A DNA stretch of 64,000 nucleotides from Acomys russatus (taxonomy: Eukaryota > Chordata > Mammalia > Rodentia > Muridae): NCBI RefSeq assembly GCF_903995435.1, contig NC_067144.1:73372256-73436255 (forward strand), read 5' to 3'. How positions within the stretch are numbered: position 1 is the stretch's first letter; every line of letters starts with the position of its first letter. Position numbers and translations under genes: made by a program. Shown here one piece after another: positions 32,596 through 43,895 of this stretch. Under the pieces are notes generated by a model. The model searched no databases and was not told the origin of the DNA. It saw only the letters and a list, made by a program, of their open reading frames with translations.

Positions 32596-34071
32596 TGGGG
32601 CAGTTCCCTCTTTAGGATAGTTTGAGGGGTTCCCATTGTGGGAGTGGAGTGACCTGAGGCCTGTGTGTGTGTATGGTTGCTGCGGCCTCAGAAGGGCTGT
32701 AGAGCAAGCAGAACGTGGTCCAAGAGTTCTATGAAGGAGTGAACAAGATGAGGGGTCCTTAGGCGCCAGGGAAACTCCCCCTTTGCAGGAAGACTCCAGA
32801 GAGTGAGCTCAGTAGTGGGGGTGCTGATGAAGGGTCGGGGGAGGCCCCACGGGGATCCCTACCGGCTCTCCACACTCCCTGCCACACGCTGCTGCCAGAG
32901 GCTTGTGCACACTCATCTGTGCACTGCACTAGATGGAGCAGGGGCGGATGGAGCCTGTTTATCTGGGAGCTGGTGGAGAGTAAGGGGTGAAGGGAGGGAA
33001 ACAGGGATAAAGGGCTGGGAGATGCTGCATTTCCTGTGTTCCTAAACACGCCAGTGCAAGGAGCGTGCTGAGATAACCTACGTTTATGTATGACGCTTAG
33101 TTTGTTTCCCCAGCATTCTCCAAGCTCTTTCAAGCCCAGGGAGTCTCGTCCACACCCCAGTTTGAGAACATGCATCGAGGTGTCTTTGGGTTTGGTGGAT
33201 CTTAGAGCAAGAGATGGAGAATTGGAGGTGGTCAGCATCCTTGTTTTGGACTTCATCGCTGCTCACTCAGAGCCAGTCCAGCCTGCGCTCCTCTGCCTCT
33301 GGCACAGCCCAAAGCTGCCAGCCTCTGCATCACTGTCAGCCCTTCCTGCTTGACTCCCCCTCTTCCCTCCCCTCACCTCATCTCAGCTGAGGAGGAGACG
33401 TGACTCAGTCAACCAGCAAAGAACAAAAGTAAGAGTGGCATATTATCCAAATAGAGGAAGATTCTCTGACACAAATGCTAGGTTGGCTTAGACTGTTGTT
33501 AGACTCTGAGCAGAGGACAAAGGAGACGCCAAAATAGACTCACAGAAGGGAAATCAATGCCGCCCAAGGCTGGGATCCCCCAATGACTCCTGCTGACTTC
33601 CGCCTCCACCTCCCTTGGTGATTCCTCCCAGCTTAAAAATGGCACAGCTCTGTGTGTGCTGGGGCTGCCTTCAGGGCAGCAGGAACCCCCTACCACCCAG
33701 GTCAGCATTCCTGGCCGCCAACCTTTCAGAGCTTTGACCCTTACCCTCCCTTCTCCCTGTGTGTCTTGGGTCAAGGGAACCGTGATTCCTCAGTGAGGGA
33801 TTGCAGAGCCAGCCTGACCCCGGCCAAGCCCCTGGTCTCTCCCCAGGTGGAGGTAGAGATGGAAGGTTAGTTAGCTAAGGCGCTGTTTTAAAGGTTGTTT
33901 TGAAATGGTAAGTGGCAGTTCCACACACATGTGATTTCCTCTTGGGGTGGCTGGAATGCTTTACGCCCTGAAATGGCTGCATAGCACTGTCAGAGCATCT
34001 AATGGCACTGAAATATGCACTTCAGAGCCACTTATTTTGTGGTGTGCAGATTTCCCTTAAAATACAGCCGT
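32596..34071. other. Unannotated intron
   Basis: About 1.5 kb unique; nothing supported. Confidence 0.5.
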
Positions 34072-34285
34072 GGGGGGCTGAAGAGCTGGCTGGTCAGTTA
34101 ACGGTGCTTGCTGCTCTTGCAGGGGACCATGATTTGGTTCCTAGCACCCACACCGGGAAGCTTACAAACACTTTCCAGTTCCAGGGAATCCGACACCCTC
34201 CTTTGGTACTTCTGAGGCACCTGCGTTCGTGTGGTGTGTACAGACTCACACAGGAACACGTACATATGCACAAAAATGTTGCATT
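34072..34285 (+). repeat. B2 SINE
   Basis: 'ggggctgaagagctggctggtcagttaacggtgcttgctgctcttgcaggggaccatgatttggttcctagcacccaca', 'ttccagttccagggaatccgacaccctcc', then an imperfect CA end. Confidence 0.85.
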
Positions 34286-35302
34286 GCCTGGTGTATGTCT
34301 ACAAATTCAGGATCTCTGGAAAGCCATGCCTTCCCACCTGCCTATGCCTGAAGATCCAAACCATGGGCTCAGGCAGCTGGGTGGCTAAGCATGTTGGTTG
34401 GGGGCCACTGCTGTTTGGGGCGGTAGGAGGATGGTCTCCGTCTCAGCCTGGATGCTGTCCCATTTGCCTCCGTGGCCCATGCTGGAAGCTAGGCCACCTC
34501 ATCTAGCATGACAGTAGCTAATAGCCACAGGAGACTTTGATAATCACCTCAGAGTTCCAAAGGCCCCTGGCATTCCGTGGGCCCCCAGCTGGAAGCTCTG
34601 GGAAGTGACCACACAGGGCTGCTGCAGTTGGCAGGGCAATACTGTTCTTTGATCTGCTTTCCTGAGAAGGTGGACTTTCCCTGTCATCGCTCAGCGTCTT
34701 TCCCTGGGCTGCACTGCTGTGTGGTGGGGAGTGCCAGTTTCCTTAGACAGCACGGTTCTTCCCTCTCTGCAGGCCTCGCCGGCCATGCATCAGCACCCAT
34801 TCTAGCCAGAGCCCCCTTTCATTCGGTGTCTCCCTGTGCTGAGGAGGAGGCCTCGACCCTGAGTGAACCGCACTGGTGCCTGTCATTTGTTTGCTCCTGG
34901 TGGCGCTTCCTGCCCCAGGCTGACGCTGGAAGATTTGCACGGTTCTTCTTTTCCCAGCTTGCAAGGTTTTCCTCTTGTAAAAGGAAGATCATTTGTAAAG
35001 TGTGGTGCGGGGAAGACACAGTCTACTGAGCGGAGCCCGGACTCCTGGGGATAGGGCTGACCTGCCACAAAAGCCACCAAGCTATGCATCCTGCCTCTCC
35101 ACAGTAAAGGAGACCCCCCCCTAGCCCCCAAACCCCTGATGGATGGCTCTAGTGGACCTGTCTGGGTACCTTGAGCCATTTTGCTCCTGTGTTTTCAAAA
35201 CCAACAGTTTAAGCTGACTAGAAGGGTCTGTGGCTGAAATGTCCTACTCACAGTGGCTACTGTAGGGAGTGGTGGGGCTGGGATTCAGTGTGGGTGCTTC
35301 CT
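34286..35302. other. Unannotated intron
   Basis: About 1 kb unique; nothing supported. Confidence 0.5.
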
Positions 35303-35908
35303 CCATGGGGGCATGCTGTCCCAGGTTAGCCCTCTCCCTCATGGGGTCATGCTGTCTCAAGTTAGCCCTCTCTCTCATGGGGTCATGCTGTCCCAGGTTA
35401 GCCCTCTCCCTCATGGGGGCATGCTGTCCCATGTTAGCCCTCTCTCTCATGGGGACATGCTGTCCCAGGTTAGCCCTCTCCCCCTTGGGGGCATGCTGTC
35501 CCAGGTCAGCTCTCCCCCCATGGGGGCATGCTGTCCCAGGTCAGCCCTCTCCCCCTTGGGAGCATGCTGTCCCAGGTCAGCTCTCTCCCCATGGGGGCAT
35601 GCTATCCCAGGTCAGCCCTCTCCCCCTTGGGGGCATGCTGTCCCAGGTTAGCCCTGTCCCCCATGGAGGCATACTGTCCTAAGTTAGCCTTCTCATTCAT
35701 GGGGGCATGCTGTTCCAGGTGAGCCCTCTCCCCCATGGGGGCATGCTGTCCCAGGTGAGCCCTGTCCCCCATGGAGGCATACTGTCCTAAGTTAGCCTTC
35801 TCATCCATGGGGGCATGCTGTTCCAGGTGAGCCCTCTCCCCCATTGGGGCATGCTGTTCCAGGTCAGCCCTCTCCCCCATTGGGGCATGCTGTCCCAGGT
35901 CAGCCTCT
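35303..35908. repeat. 36-bp minisatellite, about 17 units
   Basis: Units of form CATGCTGTCCCAGGT(T/C)AGC plus CCTCTCCC(T/C)CATGGGGG start at 35312, 35348, 35384, 35420, 35456 and 35492, and continue at 35-36 bp. A variant carrying 'gaggcatactgtcctaagttagcc' occurs twice, 108 bp apart, with the same two neighbours. No spacers; not CRISPR. Confidence 0.97.
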
Positions 35909-36811
35909 CAAAAGCTTGGGAGGAGAAGTCATTCGGGGCTGTAGCTTCAGGTACTTCCAAGGACTGTACCCATTCAGTATTTATATCTTGCCCTTTTCAA
36001 GCTGGGAGGCTGTGGGTCTTTCTGAGTCTGCTCATGCAGATAAGTGGTCCCTGCCATGCAGAAGCCCTGGTGTGACTTTGATGCTCACTTGGCATTCTGT
36101 CTCCTGAGGCCGACTTGTGACTAGCCTGTGGGTGGCTTGCTGCAGTACTGTCTGGCCTTTGTGTGCTTGGGATATGGACCCTTTTAAAACCAAATTTCTC
36201 CTTGATTTTGCCATCATCCCCCGGGGACTCTGGCACTTCTCCCTGCCGCTCTTAGCTTGCCACGCAATCATGCCTGCCATTTGGGTCACCAGCAAAGGCT
36301 TGTTTGATTTCTTTAAAGTTTCTTGATAGAGTTCCCAACTCAAGCACACACACCAGGGCCATCACACATGTCCTTTTGGAAGGAAGGCTACAGATCTGTG
36401 CTCCTGTCTGTGCACTACCTGGGCCATGGAATCAACATCTGTCACAGACATGCCCTTGAAATGTCACTCAGCCTGCTAAGCCTCTTATCTGTAACATAAA
36501 TTTAGAAGTGTGGGTGCTTCCAACCTGAATCCTGACATTCTTATTTCCACACTTTTCAAAAACATTTCCGAGACATGCTCGTCAGGTAAGTTCTCTCCTG
36601 GGTCCGGGGAGACTTGTCTGTGTGCAGGTGTCCTGTGGAGCCAGCTCTGACTCAGTGCAGTTGATCACATGGAAAGGCATGGCAGAGTATGAGCTGGCTA
36701 GCTCTTCTTCCAGGCCTGACTGCAATACCATCTCCTCACATGCAAAGTGCCAACTTCTCTTTTTCTGAAAATTCTTGTTGGAGGATGGTCTGATGTATTT
36801 TGATGCATCCC
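35909..36811. other. Unannotated intron with possible MIR
   Basis: About 36440-36510 ('gtcactcagcctgctaagcctcttatctgtaacata') resembles a sense MIR 3' half. The rest is unique. Confidence 0.45.
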
Positions 36812-37230
36812 ACCTAGGCAGGGCGGAGGAGATAGGTGTGGCTAAGGGTCCCAAGGAGGAGAGAATGGAATCCTGGGAGGAAGAGAAAGAGTACCATGAG
36901 GAAGAAAAAAAGAGATCCTGAGGAGAGAGGGAGGCTGCCATGGGTTAGATGGAGGAGAAGCACATGGCCAGTGCGAATGGAGAATCCGGCCCAGATGAAG
37001 AACATTAGCAAGTATTTGGGATTATGGATGGAGGTAGCTTGATAGACGTTATTAGAAGCAGATGGCTGGGATTGGGCAGGTATCACATACCTGCCCCACT
37101 GTGGAGTAGTTAGAGGAGTAATGTCTGCCCTGCCCCAGGTTAACTAAGGCTATCTTAAAATATAACAAGTGTCTGTGTCTCAATTGATCACTAGCCGGGC
37201 ATACTAATAGTACTAGCAATTTAAAAACAA
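36812..37230 (+). mobile_element. ERV2/MYSERV-like LTR, 5' end uncertain
   Basis: Precedes the primer-binding site. Ordered landmarks shared with 46701-47145: 'gtgtggctaagg', 'tgccatgggttagatgg' and 'gcacatggcc', 'agtatttgggattatgg', 'ctgccctgccccagg', and the R/U5-like 'aacaagtgtctgtgtctcaattg'. Subfamily and left boundary not fixed. Confidence 0.65.
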
Positions 37231-37234
37231 TAAG

Positions 37235-37252
37235 TGGCGCCCAACGTGGGGC
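37235..37252 (+). other. Retroviral primer-binding site, tRNA-Lys1,2 type
   Basis: TGGCGCCCAACGTGGGGC is, to my knowledge, the exact complement of the 3' end of tRNA-Lys1,2, as used by betaretrovirus-like (ERV2) elements. It follows the LTR by a few bases (ataag). Confidence 0.85.
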
Positions 37253-37900
37253 AGGTGTCCACACTCTTAAAAATCATATTTTGTCATAGTCTAAAAGGTG
37301 GTAATAGCTCCCAGAAAGCATCCATGAGCCAGAGCAAAGATAGGCACATACACATGGCCAGTTGGAGAGGCGGAACTAGGAGGCTGGCAATCTTATAATC
37401 TGGCCTAGGAAATGGAGTTAACTGCCTAAAATAATAATAAAATAAAAACTGCTATGGTCCCTTTCCAAGGCGCCATGGCAAGAGGCTCCTGGATCCTTTT
37501 TGGCTTTGTTTTGGTGTTTAGGAATTTGTATACAATGTGCTTAGTCATAGTCACACTTCGCCTTACCCTCTCTAAAAAGGTTCATGGAGAAAGGCAGAGA
37601 GTGGAGAAACATGAGGCTAAGTTACTAACAACTAGAAAGGGAGAAAGAACTAAACTTTTCTCCACAGAGTTTAAAGTGACCTAAGGGAGAGACACAGGCA
37701 GAGAGGCGAGAGAGAAGGCTGCAGGTTCAGACCACGAGGGTGTGGATCGCTTCTATCGGGCAGAGGATCAGCATGCAGGCCTGGAGACACCTAGGGATCC
37801 ATCCTGTGGAACTGATACACAGGAGGTTTAGTCTTGTTCCTCTTAACCTCTTTCCCATCCTGTATAGGATAGTTGAGTTGTATAGTAAAGTCTAATTGTT
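37253..37900 (+). mobile_element. ERV leader/internal remnant
   Basis: Sequence following the PBS that fits an untranslated leader ('ggagaggcggaactaggaggctgg' and others). No gag, pro, pol or env frame is visible and no second LTR was recognised, so the copy is truncated. The right boundary is a guess. Confidence 0.45.
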
Positions 37901-38230
37901 AAACAGAGCCAACAAATTCTCCCATGGAGAGAGAGAGGCTGAAGGGTAAAGGTTGCCTGGGAAGAAAAAGGTCAACCGTGGTGGTGAGAATTCTGGAGGT
38001 CACCAGAGGCATAGGAAGTGTGTTGTCATCGTGAGGACTTGTACTCTCCAGGATGGCAGCCACCAGCCATGGGTGTCTACTGAGCATCTGAAGTGAGTCT
38101 GGTCTTAATTGAGACATGCAGTCAGCCCAACCATGCATGCATCTTGGCCATGGGATGTGAGAGTGACACATGATCACATGTTTGAATGATGATGCTCCGG
38201 CTATAGTGGGTTACACAGTGTATCATGTGC

Positions 38231-38235
<5 letters not shown>
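37901..38235. other. Unannotated intron
   Basis: Nothing supported. Confidence 0.5.

Positions 38236-38269
<34 letters not shown>
38236..38269. repeat. (TG)n microsatellite
   Basis: Uninterrupted TG run adjoining the B2 tail. Confidence 0.94.
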
Positions 38270-38410
38270 ACGCACACAGGCACATAAGTTCAGGTGTCTT
38301 TGGAAGAGGCAGATGTTGATACCCAGAGCAGGATAGGCTGACGGGGACTGAGCTAAGGCCTCTGCAAGAACAGTGTGTGCTCTTAATCCCCGAGCCATCC
38401 CTCCAGCCCA
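38270..38410 (-). repeat. B2 SINE, diverged
   Basis: Antisense: 'ttcaggtgtctttggaagaggcagatgttgatacccagagcaggat', 'gggactgagctaaggcctctgcaagaacagtgtgtgctcttaatccccgagccatccctccagccc'. Confidence 0.82.
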
Positions 38411-38764
38411 CAGCTAATTTTTTTTAGGTTTTCACACTAGAGAACTTGACACACACGAGGCTGGCCTCACGTCTGCAGTGTAAGGGCTCAGCCAGGCCCT
38501 AATGCTGTGTTTTGGAGGCAGAATGGAAAAATGCAGGAATCTAGCTTCTGGCTTACGCTGGATGAAAAACAGCAAACACTGAGAGGTACACTTCAAAGGA
38601 CGACAGTCTCTTCTCGGCCTCCTACCCTTGAACCCGTGGGCCAGGAATTCAATTTGAATCTATTCCTTGTGGCTTCAGTTTTTTTTCATTCTGATGCAAA
38701 ACGTCAGATCCTACGTAGTGTCTGCCTCTCATCACTCTGCCCTCTTCAACCCAAAAGGAAAGGA
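38411..38764. other. Unannotated intron
   Basis: Nothing supported. Confidence 0.5.
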
Positions 38765-39058
38765 TTGAAAGGCTGGTTAGATGGTCGAGCAGGTGAGTGA
38801 ACTTGCTGTGCAAATTTGATGACCCCGAGTTTGATTCTTAGAACCCTCACAAAAACCAGATGTGCTGGGGCATCTATAATCCCAGCACTCCTAAGGTAAG
38901 ATAGGAGGCGAGACAGGAGGACTAGCTCTAAGCCCATTGGCTAGCTAGCCTGGAGACTACAGCAAACAAGAGAGACCTGGTCACAAGAAGGTGGAAGGGG
39001 AGAACCGACTTCTGAAAGTCGTCACTTCCACATGTGTGTTGTCGCACTCACATGCCCA

Positions 39059-39089
<31 letters not shown>

Positions 39090-39140
39090 TTGACGCTAAT
39101 TAATCGCTAATTAATAATGATAATAATAATAATAATACAA
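38765..39140 (+). repeat. B4 SINE with (CA)n and (TAA)n tail
   Basis: 'ggctggttagatggtcgagcaggtgagtgaacttgctgtgcaaatttgatgaccccgagtttgattc', 'ccagatgtgctggggcatctataatcccagcactcc', 'gaaggtggaaggggagaaccgacttctgaaagtcg', then CA (39063-39089) and TAA repeats. Confidence 0.87.
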
Positions 39141-39219
39141 AATAATACACAAAAGGAACATAAAAAGAGGAGCGGCTCACTTTGTCTCGCAGCTGTAGTT
39201 TTCAGCTGTCTCTGGTTTA

Positions 39220-39399
39220 GCCCGGTTGCTTGGGGTCTGAGCCGGCAGAGAGCATTGAGGTGAGCACATGGGCTACAAGAAGCTGGGTCACCTCATGGCC
39301 ATGTAGAAGAGGAAGAAAAATAACCCAGACTCCCACACTCCCACAGACCTCTTCAAGGACATGTTTCCAATGACCAAATCTGGTCACTAGACCTCACTT
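39220..39399 (-). repeat. MaLR-like repeat, left part
   Basis: 'cacagacctcttcaaggacatgtttccaatgaccaaatctggtcactagacctcac'; it resumes after the inserted B1. Family by analogy with 43550 and 41140. Confidence 0.5.
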
Positions 39400-39570
39400 T
39401 TGTTTTTTGTTTTTTGCTTTTTCCGAGACAGGGTTTCTCTGTATAGCCTTGATTATTCTGGACTCGCTTTTGTAGACCAGGTTGGCCTTGAACTCACAGA
39501 AATCCACCTCTCTCTGCCTCCCAAGTGCTGGGATTAAAGGCGTGTATAAATAAATAAAAGCCTGGCTTTA
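39400..39570 (-). repeat. B1 SINE inserted in the MaLR-like repeat
   Basis: 'ccgagacagggtttctctgtatagccttgattattctggactcgcttttgtagaccaggttggccttgaactcacagaaatcc', ending 'gctgggattaaaggcgtgtat' with an odd aaataaataaa insertion before 'gcctggc'. Confidence 0.93.
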
Positions 39571-39700
39571 GACCTTACTTTTTAACAGTACCCAATTGAG
39601 AACTGATTCTTGAACACATGGCCTTTTGATGGCGGGGGGCGGGGGGACACATTCCAGGCCCTGATTATAGTGGATGCAAGACCCTGATAACCACTGTGAT
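39571..39700 (-). repeat. MaLR-like repeat, right part
   Basis: 'agaccttactttttaacagtacccaattgagaactgattcttgaacacatggccttttgatgg' then 'gggacacattcca'. 'agacct(c/t)ac' flanks both sides of the B1, a possible target-site duplication. Confidence 0.5.
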
Positions 39701-40289
39701 GCTGCTTTCAGAACTTGCGACTAATTCTCACTGAGTTTCACCTCCTTCCCCCCCCCCCCGCCCCCTCCCCACCGCCGTGTGGGTGTTGCCTTCTCCCAGG
39801 GTTTGTCTTAATCCTGCGTCCCTTCTCATCGTACGTGTGTGGATGACTCTCCAGCTTACCCTGCCACTCCAGTCTTTTCTTCCAATTTCCTCACTGCCAA
39901 ACTGACTTATGAGACACCACCTGGGTTTCCAGGAAGAGTCTCAAAATCTCAAGACGGTGCTCACCATTGCCGCGCGCGGCCCGTGCTCCCTGCATCCTGC
40001 ACACCTTCTCTGCACCTCATGGGTGTGACCTTCACGGGTGCATCTTGCTCCTCACCTCTCTCTCTTGGGTTTGGCTCACGGAAGGCACAGGTAGGGCACA
40101 CCGAAGCAGGAGCAGAATGGGCCACCCTTCTTAGGGCTTTGGCTGGATTGAAATGGGTTCGGTCCTTCTCACCACCGCCAGGCCCCATCCAGAGACTCCT
40201 CTCCTATAGGTAGGTTCCCTCCTCCTCTGCTCCCTTTCGGCTCAGAGGTCTGATGGGTCCAGCTTTGTCAGCCACAGGCTACCTCTCCG
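39701..40289. other. Unannotated intron
   Basis: C-rich stretch at 39745-39775; otherwise nothing supported. Confidence 0.5.
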
Positions 40290-40632
40290 TATGTCCTAGT
40301 GCGCGTTCTGCTGCTATAATAAATACGACAACCAAAAGCAACTCTAGGAGGAAAGGATTCATCCGTCTTACAGCTGATGGCCCATCGACAAGAGCAGCCA
40401 GGCAGAAAGCATGGTAGGGTGCTGTTTAGGGGCTTGCTCTCCCTAGCTCACTCAGTTGCTTTCTTACACAACCCAGGACCACCTGCCCGTGGCTGTCACT
40501 GCCCACAGTGGCTTGGGTGTGCTCATAACTGTCAGGAAAAATGTCCCACAGATTTGCCTACAGGTTACTCTGATGGAGGCAGCTTCTTCAATGAGGTTCC
40601 CTCTTTCCAGATGATTCTAGCTTGTGTTAAGT
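40290..40632 (-). repeat. MaLR-like rodent repeat
   Basis: 'tgctgctataataaatacgacaaccaaaagcaactctaggaggaaaggattcatccg', 'aacccaggaccacctgcccgtggctg', 'gaggttccctctttccagatgattctagcttgtgttaag': a very common muroid repeat, family name not resolved by eye. Confidence 0.8.
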
Positions 40633-40650
40633 AGACAAGAATTAACCAGC

Positions 40651-40855
40651 ACCGCCTTGCCCCCCCCCCCCCGCCCGACGCTGCACAGCCTTTCCCCCAC
40701 CCCCGCCCAACGCTGCACAGCCTTCCCCGCACTGCCCCCCCCACTGCCCGACGCTGCACAGCCTTCCCCGCACTGCCCCCCGCCTGCCCGACGCTGCACA
40801 GCCTTCCCCGCACTGCCCCCCCTGTCCGATGCTGCACAGCCTTCCCTGCACTGCC
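40651..40855. repeat. GC-rich minisatellite, about five units
   Basis: CTGCACAGCC recurs at 40681, 40713, 40754, 40794 and 40832 (periods 32-41 bp), with variable C runs between (TTCCCCGCACTGCCCCCC). Confidence 0.92.
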
Positions 40856-41139
40856 ATAGAACTTCTCCAATACTCCTCCATTTCCCTCTATGTCTGTAAA
40901 GCTCTAGGCCCAGGCTCTTCTACTTGGCATGTCCTGCCCTCTGCATAAGTGTGGGTGGCAGCAGCTGAGAAACCAGCGGCATCTTTGCTACCACGGCGAC
41001 TAGATACAGACTCTCAGGGCTTTCTTTTCCTACATGCACCTCCCTGTGGCCTCTTTAACAGGACTATGTCGATTGTGGAGAATAAATGAAAACAAAACAA
41101 AACAAAGCAAAGCAAAACAACCATGTCACTGTAATGAAA
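40856..41139. other. Unannotated intron
   Basis: (AAAAC)n-like 'aaaacaaaacaaaacaaagc' at 41089-41118; otherwise nothing. Confidence 0.5.
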
Positions 41140-41515
41140 GCCTAAAGCTGAGTGTTTAAAAAGAAAAGAGGCTTCTTTAGCGCAAGGGCATGCACGGTAC
41201 CAGCATCACTGTGGCTCTGGTGAGGACTTCCCAGCAGATGTCAACATGGTGGGAGTGCATGGTAAGACAGGAAGCCACAGTAAGTGGAGAGGGGATGGAG
41301 GGGGGAATGGGGGCTGGGGGGTGGGCTTACTTTTCTACACTAATCTTAGGCCAACCAGATTCCTTCATAATGACATCAATGACTTTGGACATATCACATC
41401 CCTGACCAGTGACCCAGTGACCGGCTGCTAGCTCCTACTTTTTAAAGGCCCCGCTGTTATCTGCAATACCTTAACCCTGGAATCTTGGGGACACCTCAAA
41501 TCACATATAAACTAC
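41140..41515 (-). repeat. MaLR-like repeat, diverged
   Basis: 'aaaagaaaagaggcttctttagc', 'atgtcaacatggtggg', 'gctagctcctactttttaaaggccccgctgttatctgcaatacc' follow the antisense layout of related copies. Confidence 0.45.
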
Positions 41516-42230
41516 AACACCATCCAAATCAGGACAGCTGAGGCAGTCTGTCTGGATCTGGTTTCTGCAGAGAGGCCGCCATCACCACTGCACTTAGCAG
41601 GACTGGAAGGATGACAAGAGTGAGAGACGGGTGGGTCCTCAGGAAAGCCGTCACCACCGGGAAAGGGAGCACCCACCTGATTGAATGGGAATATTTCTGG
41701 GTTCTCTGATTGGTTGTACATTAGGGAAGCTGTCAGTCAGAGTTTGGTCTCATAGGGTTAGTTGTCATGAGTTTCCTGGATCAGTCCTGGACTAGCCGTG
41801 CGCCCCATCCTCTGAGCCCGACTTACAGATGATTGGCTTCATGGGGGTGGGGGGTGTCTGCAGTAGATAAAGGGTTGGTCTCCTGGGCAAGTGGCCACAG
41901 GCTGTGGGTACCATTCTCCGTATGGTCTTGGCTAGGCTCTGTTTGCCTAGTGTTTTCCTCAGGTCATTGCCAACTTCCAATAAACAACGATTTTGATGTT
42001 GTCCTGGGTTATAGGAATAATTCATCTTCATGTAGAAAAGAGTAAACGGTTTAGAAAAATCTAAGAGAGGAGATCACATTGTATTTGAAATGACCATGGT
42101 CAGAGATAGCCCTGGGTTTCAGAAGAGACTTTGGACTTTTGACTGGTGTTGAGACTGAAAGGCTATGGGGACTAAATGCATTTGCTTTATGATGTGGCCA
42201 TGGAGCTAGTGAGTGCAGTGTGATCTGACT
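41516..42230. other. Unannotated intron
   Basis: Nothing supported. Confidence 0.5.
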
Positions 42231-42550
42231 GAGAAATGTCCCCCATAGGCTTGACTATCTGAACACTGGGTCCTCAGATGACGATGCTATTGGGGAGGTT
42301 TAGGAGGTCTGGCCTTGCTAAAAGAAATGAGTACACAGCCGTGCCCCACCCCCGGTTTGCTTTCTCTGCTTTGTGCTTGCTGCTGAGGACGTGAGCTCTC
42401 AGCTTCCTGCTCCGGCGTCCATGCCCGCCTGCTGCAATGGCCCCTGACGTGGTGGACTCTTCTTCCTTTAGATCCATAAGTCCAAATAAGTTCTTTTATA
42501 AGTTGCCTTGGTCATGTGTGTTTATCACCGCAGCAAGACAATAACCAATG
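42231..42550 (+). repeat. MaLR-like rodent repeat, well preserved
   Basis: 'gagaaatgtcccccataggcttgactatctgaacactgggtcctcag', 'ggcgtccatgcccgcctgctgcaatgg', 'agttcttttataagttgccttggtcatgtgtgtttatcaccgcagcaagacaataacc'. Confidence 0.82.
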
Positions 42551-42854
42551 TCTCATTCTTCTTCAGTGACGGGGTAGAGGAGGTTATATAAAGTCCCGTA
42601 ATTTGCCCAGCAGGTCTGACCTTTGAAGCTTGTACGTTTTAGAATTTTTCCTTTACTTAGTAAGCCACTCCCCTCTGGATAACCAAGGGAATAGGAAAAG
42701 AGCAGAAGGCCTCTGAAGGGTCAGGAACCTCGAGCTACAGACAGTGCTGGAGACCACAGGAGCTCAGGAACTAGTCATGTCCTCTCGCTAGGTTTAGCCT
42801 ACACAGAGTAAAATGCTGGGGTTTACAGTATGGCAGGCAGAACAATGCTGACGC
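42551..42854. other. Unannotated intron
   Basis: Nothing supported. Confidence 0.5.
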
Positions 42855-43200
42855 TACTGTCATGGTTTTAATAGGAGGTATATTCTGAAAGGCTCCTGTG
42901 TTGGGGGCTCAGATCCCAGAGGAGCAGTGTTCAGAGCTGGGGCCTTGAGGGAGTGATTGGGTCACCAGGGCTCTGACTTCATGGTGGATTAATCTCCCTG
43001 AGGGACTCAAAACTTGATGGCACTGCTGGAAAGTGGTCAAAGAAAGTAAGTTTGCTAGGAGTACGCCCTGGAAAGATGAGCCTTCCTCCCTCTTTCCCCT
43101 TCTCTCCCCTTCCTCTTCTTCTTCTTTCTGCCCACCTCTCTCTTTCCCTTCTCATGGGATATTTTTCCAGAAATAAATCAACTGGCTCATCATAGGCTGA
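42855..43200 (+). repeat. MaLR-like repeat with CT-rich core
   Basis: 'tattctgaaaggctcctgtgttgggggctcagatccc', 'gggtcaccagggctctgacttcatgg', then a CT-rich stretch and 'atttttccagaaataaatcaactggctcatca', arranged like an LTR end. Confidence 0.5.
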
Positions 43201-43549
43201 AAACCTCTAACATGAAGCAACTATGGACACTTCTTCCCTTAGGCTGTTTTATTAGATAGTTTGTCACAGCGGTGCCTACACCCTCACCCCTGGAATCTGT
43301 GAGTATGTGATGCTTTGCAAAGGGGAAATTGAGGTTGCAGTTGGCACCAAGGCTGCCAGTCAGGAAGATTCTGGGTCATTGGGTGGCCCTAGGTCACCAC
43401 AAGGGTATCATAAGTGGAGGATGGAGACAGGCGAGGGAGCAGGAGAGTGAGGGAGCATGCAAGAGAAAGGGCAGAGGGAGGAGGACTTGGCCTCGTTACT
43501 GCCTTTGGAGCCATGAGCAAGGATCTCAGTAGTCCCTGGAAGATGGATC
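43201..43549. other. Unannotated intron
   Basis: Nothing supported. Confidence 0.5.
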
Positions 43550-43895
43550 ACACCGGTGTCTCGGTTCCATTTCCGGTGCTGACAGAGAACACCAGCACCG
43601 AGGGAACTCAGCGAAACAAGGGTTTCCTCGGCCTACAGTTCCAGAGGGACCAGAGTCCATGATAGCAGAGTGCAGGCGGGCTGCAGAAGCGGGAAGTCAG
43701 GGCTTCTATCTGCAAGCACCAAAGAGGGAGAATAAATCTGACACAGTATGAGAGTCTTTAAATGCTCAAAGCCAGCCCTCGGAGACAGACTTTCTCCAAC
43801 AAGGGCATACCTCCTAAATGGACAATGCCATCTGTTGGGGACCATGGGCTCAAGTGCCTGAGACTATGGGGGTGGGGGCACCTCCATACTAAGGG
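43550..43895 (-). repeat. MaLR-like rodent repeat
   Basis: Antisense relative of 42231: 'gaaacaagggtttcctcggcctacagttccagagggaccagagtccatgatagcagagtgcagg', 'caagggcatacctcctaaatgg', 'tgttggggaccatgggctcaagtgcctgagactatggggg'. Confidence 0.75.

Noticed and set aside
32094..32636. 180-codon open frame on the minus strand, considered as a processed pseudogene
   Set aside because: The left half is B4 SINE and the remainder matches no protein I recognise; no poly-A tail or target duplication seen.
35253..35682. 130-codon repeat-protein-like frames over the 36-bp array
   Set aside because: A period divisible by three keeps frames open by arithmetic; no start context, splice sites or known protein.
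35303..35908. CRISPR-like regular direct repeats of 36 bp
   Set aside because: Units are directly abutting with no spacers and the genome is mammalian; it is a minisatellite.
36812..37900. Possible intact endogenous retrovirus
   Set aside because: Only one LTR, the primer-binding site and a short leader-like stretch are present; no gag, pro, pol or env frame.
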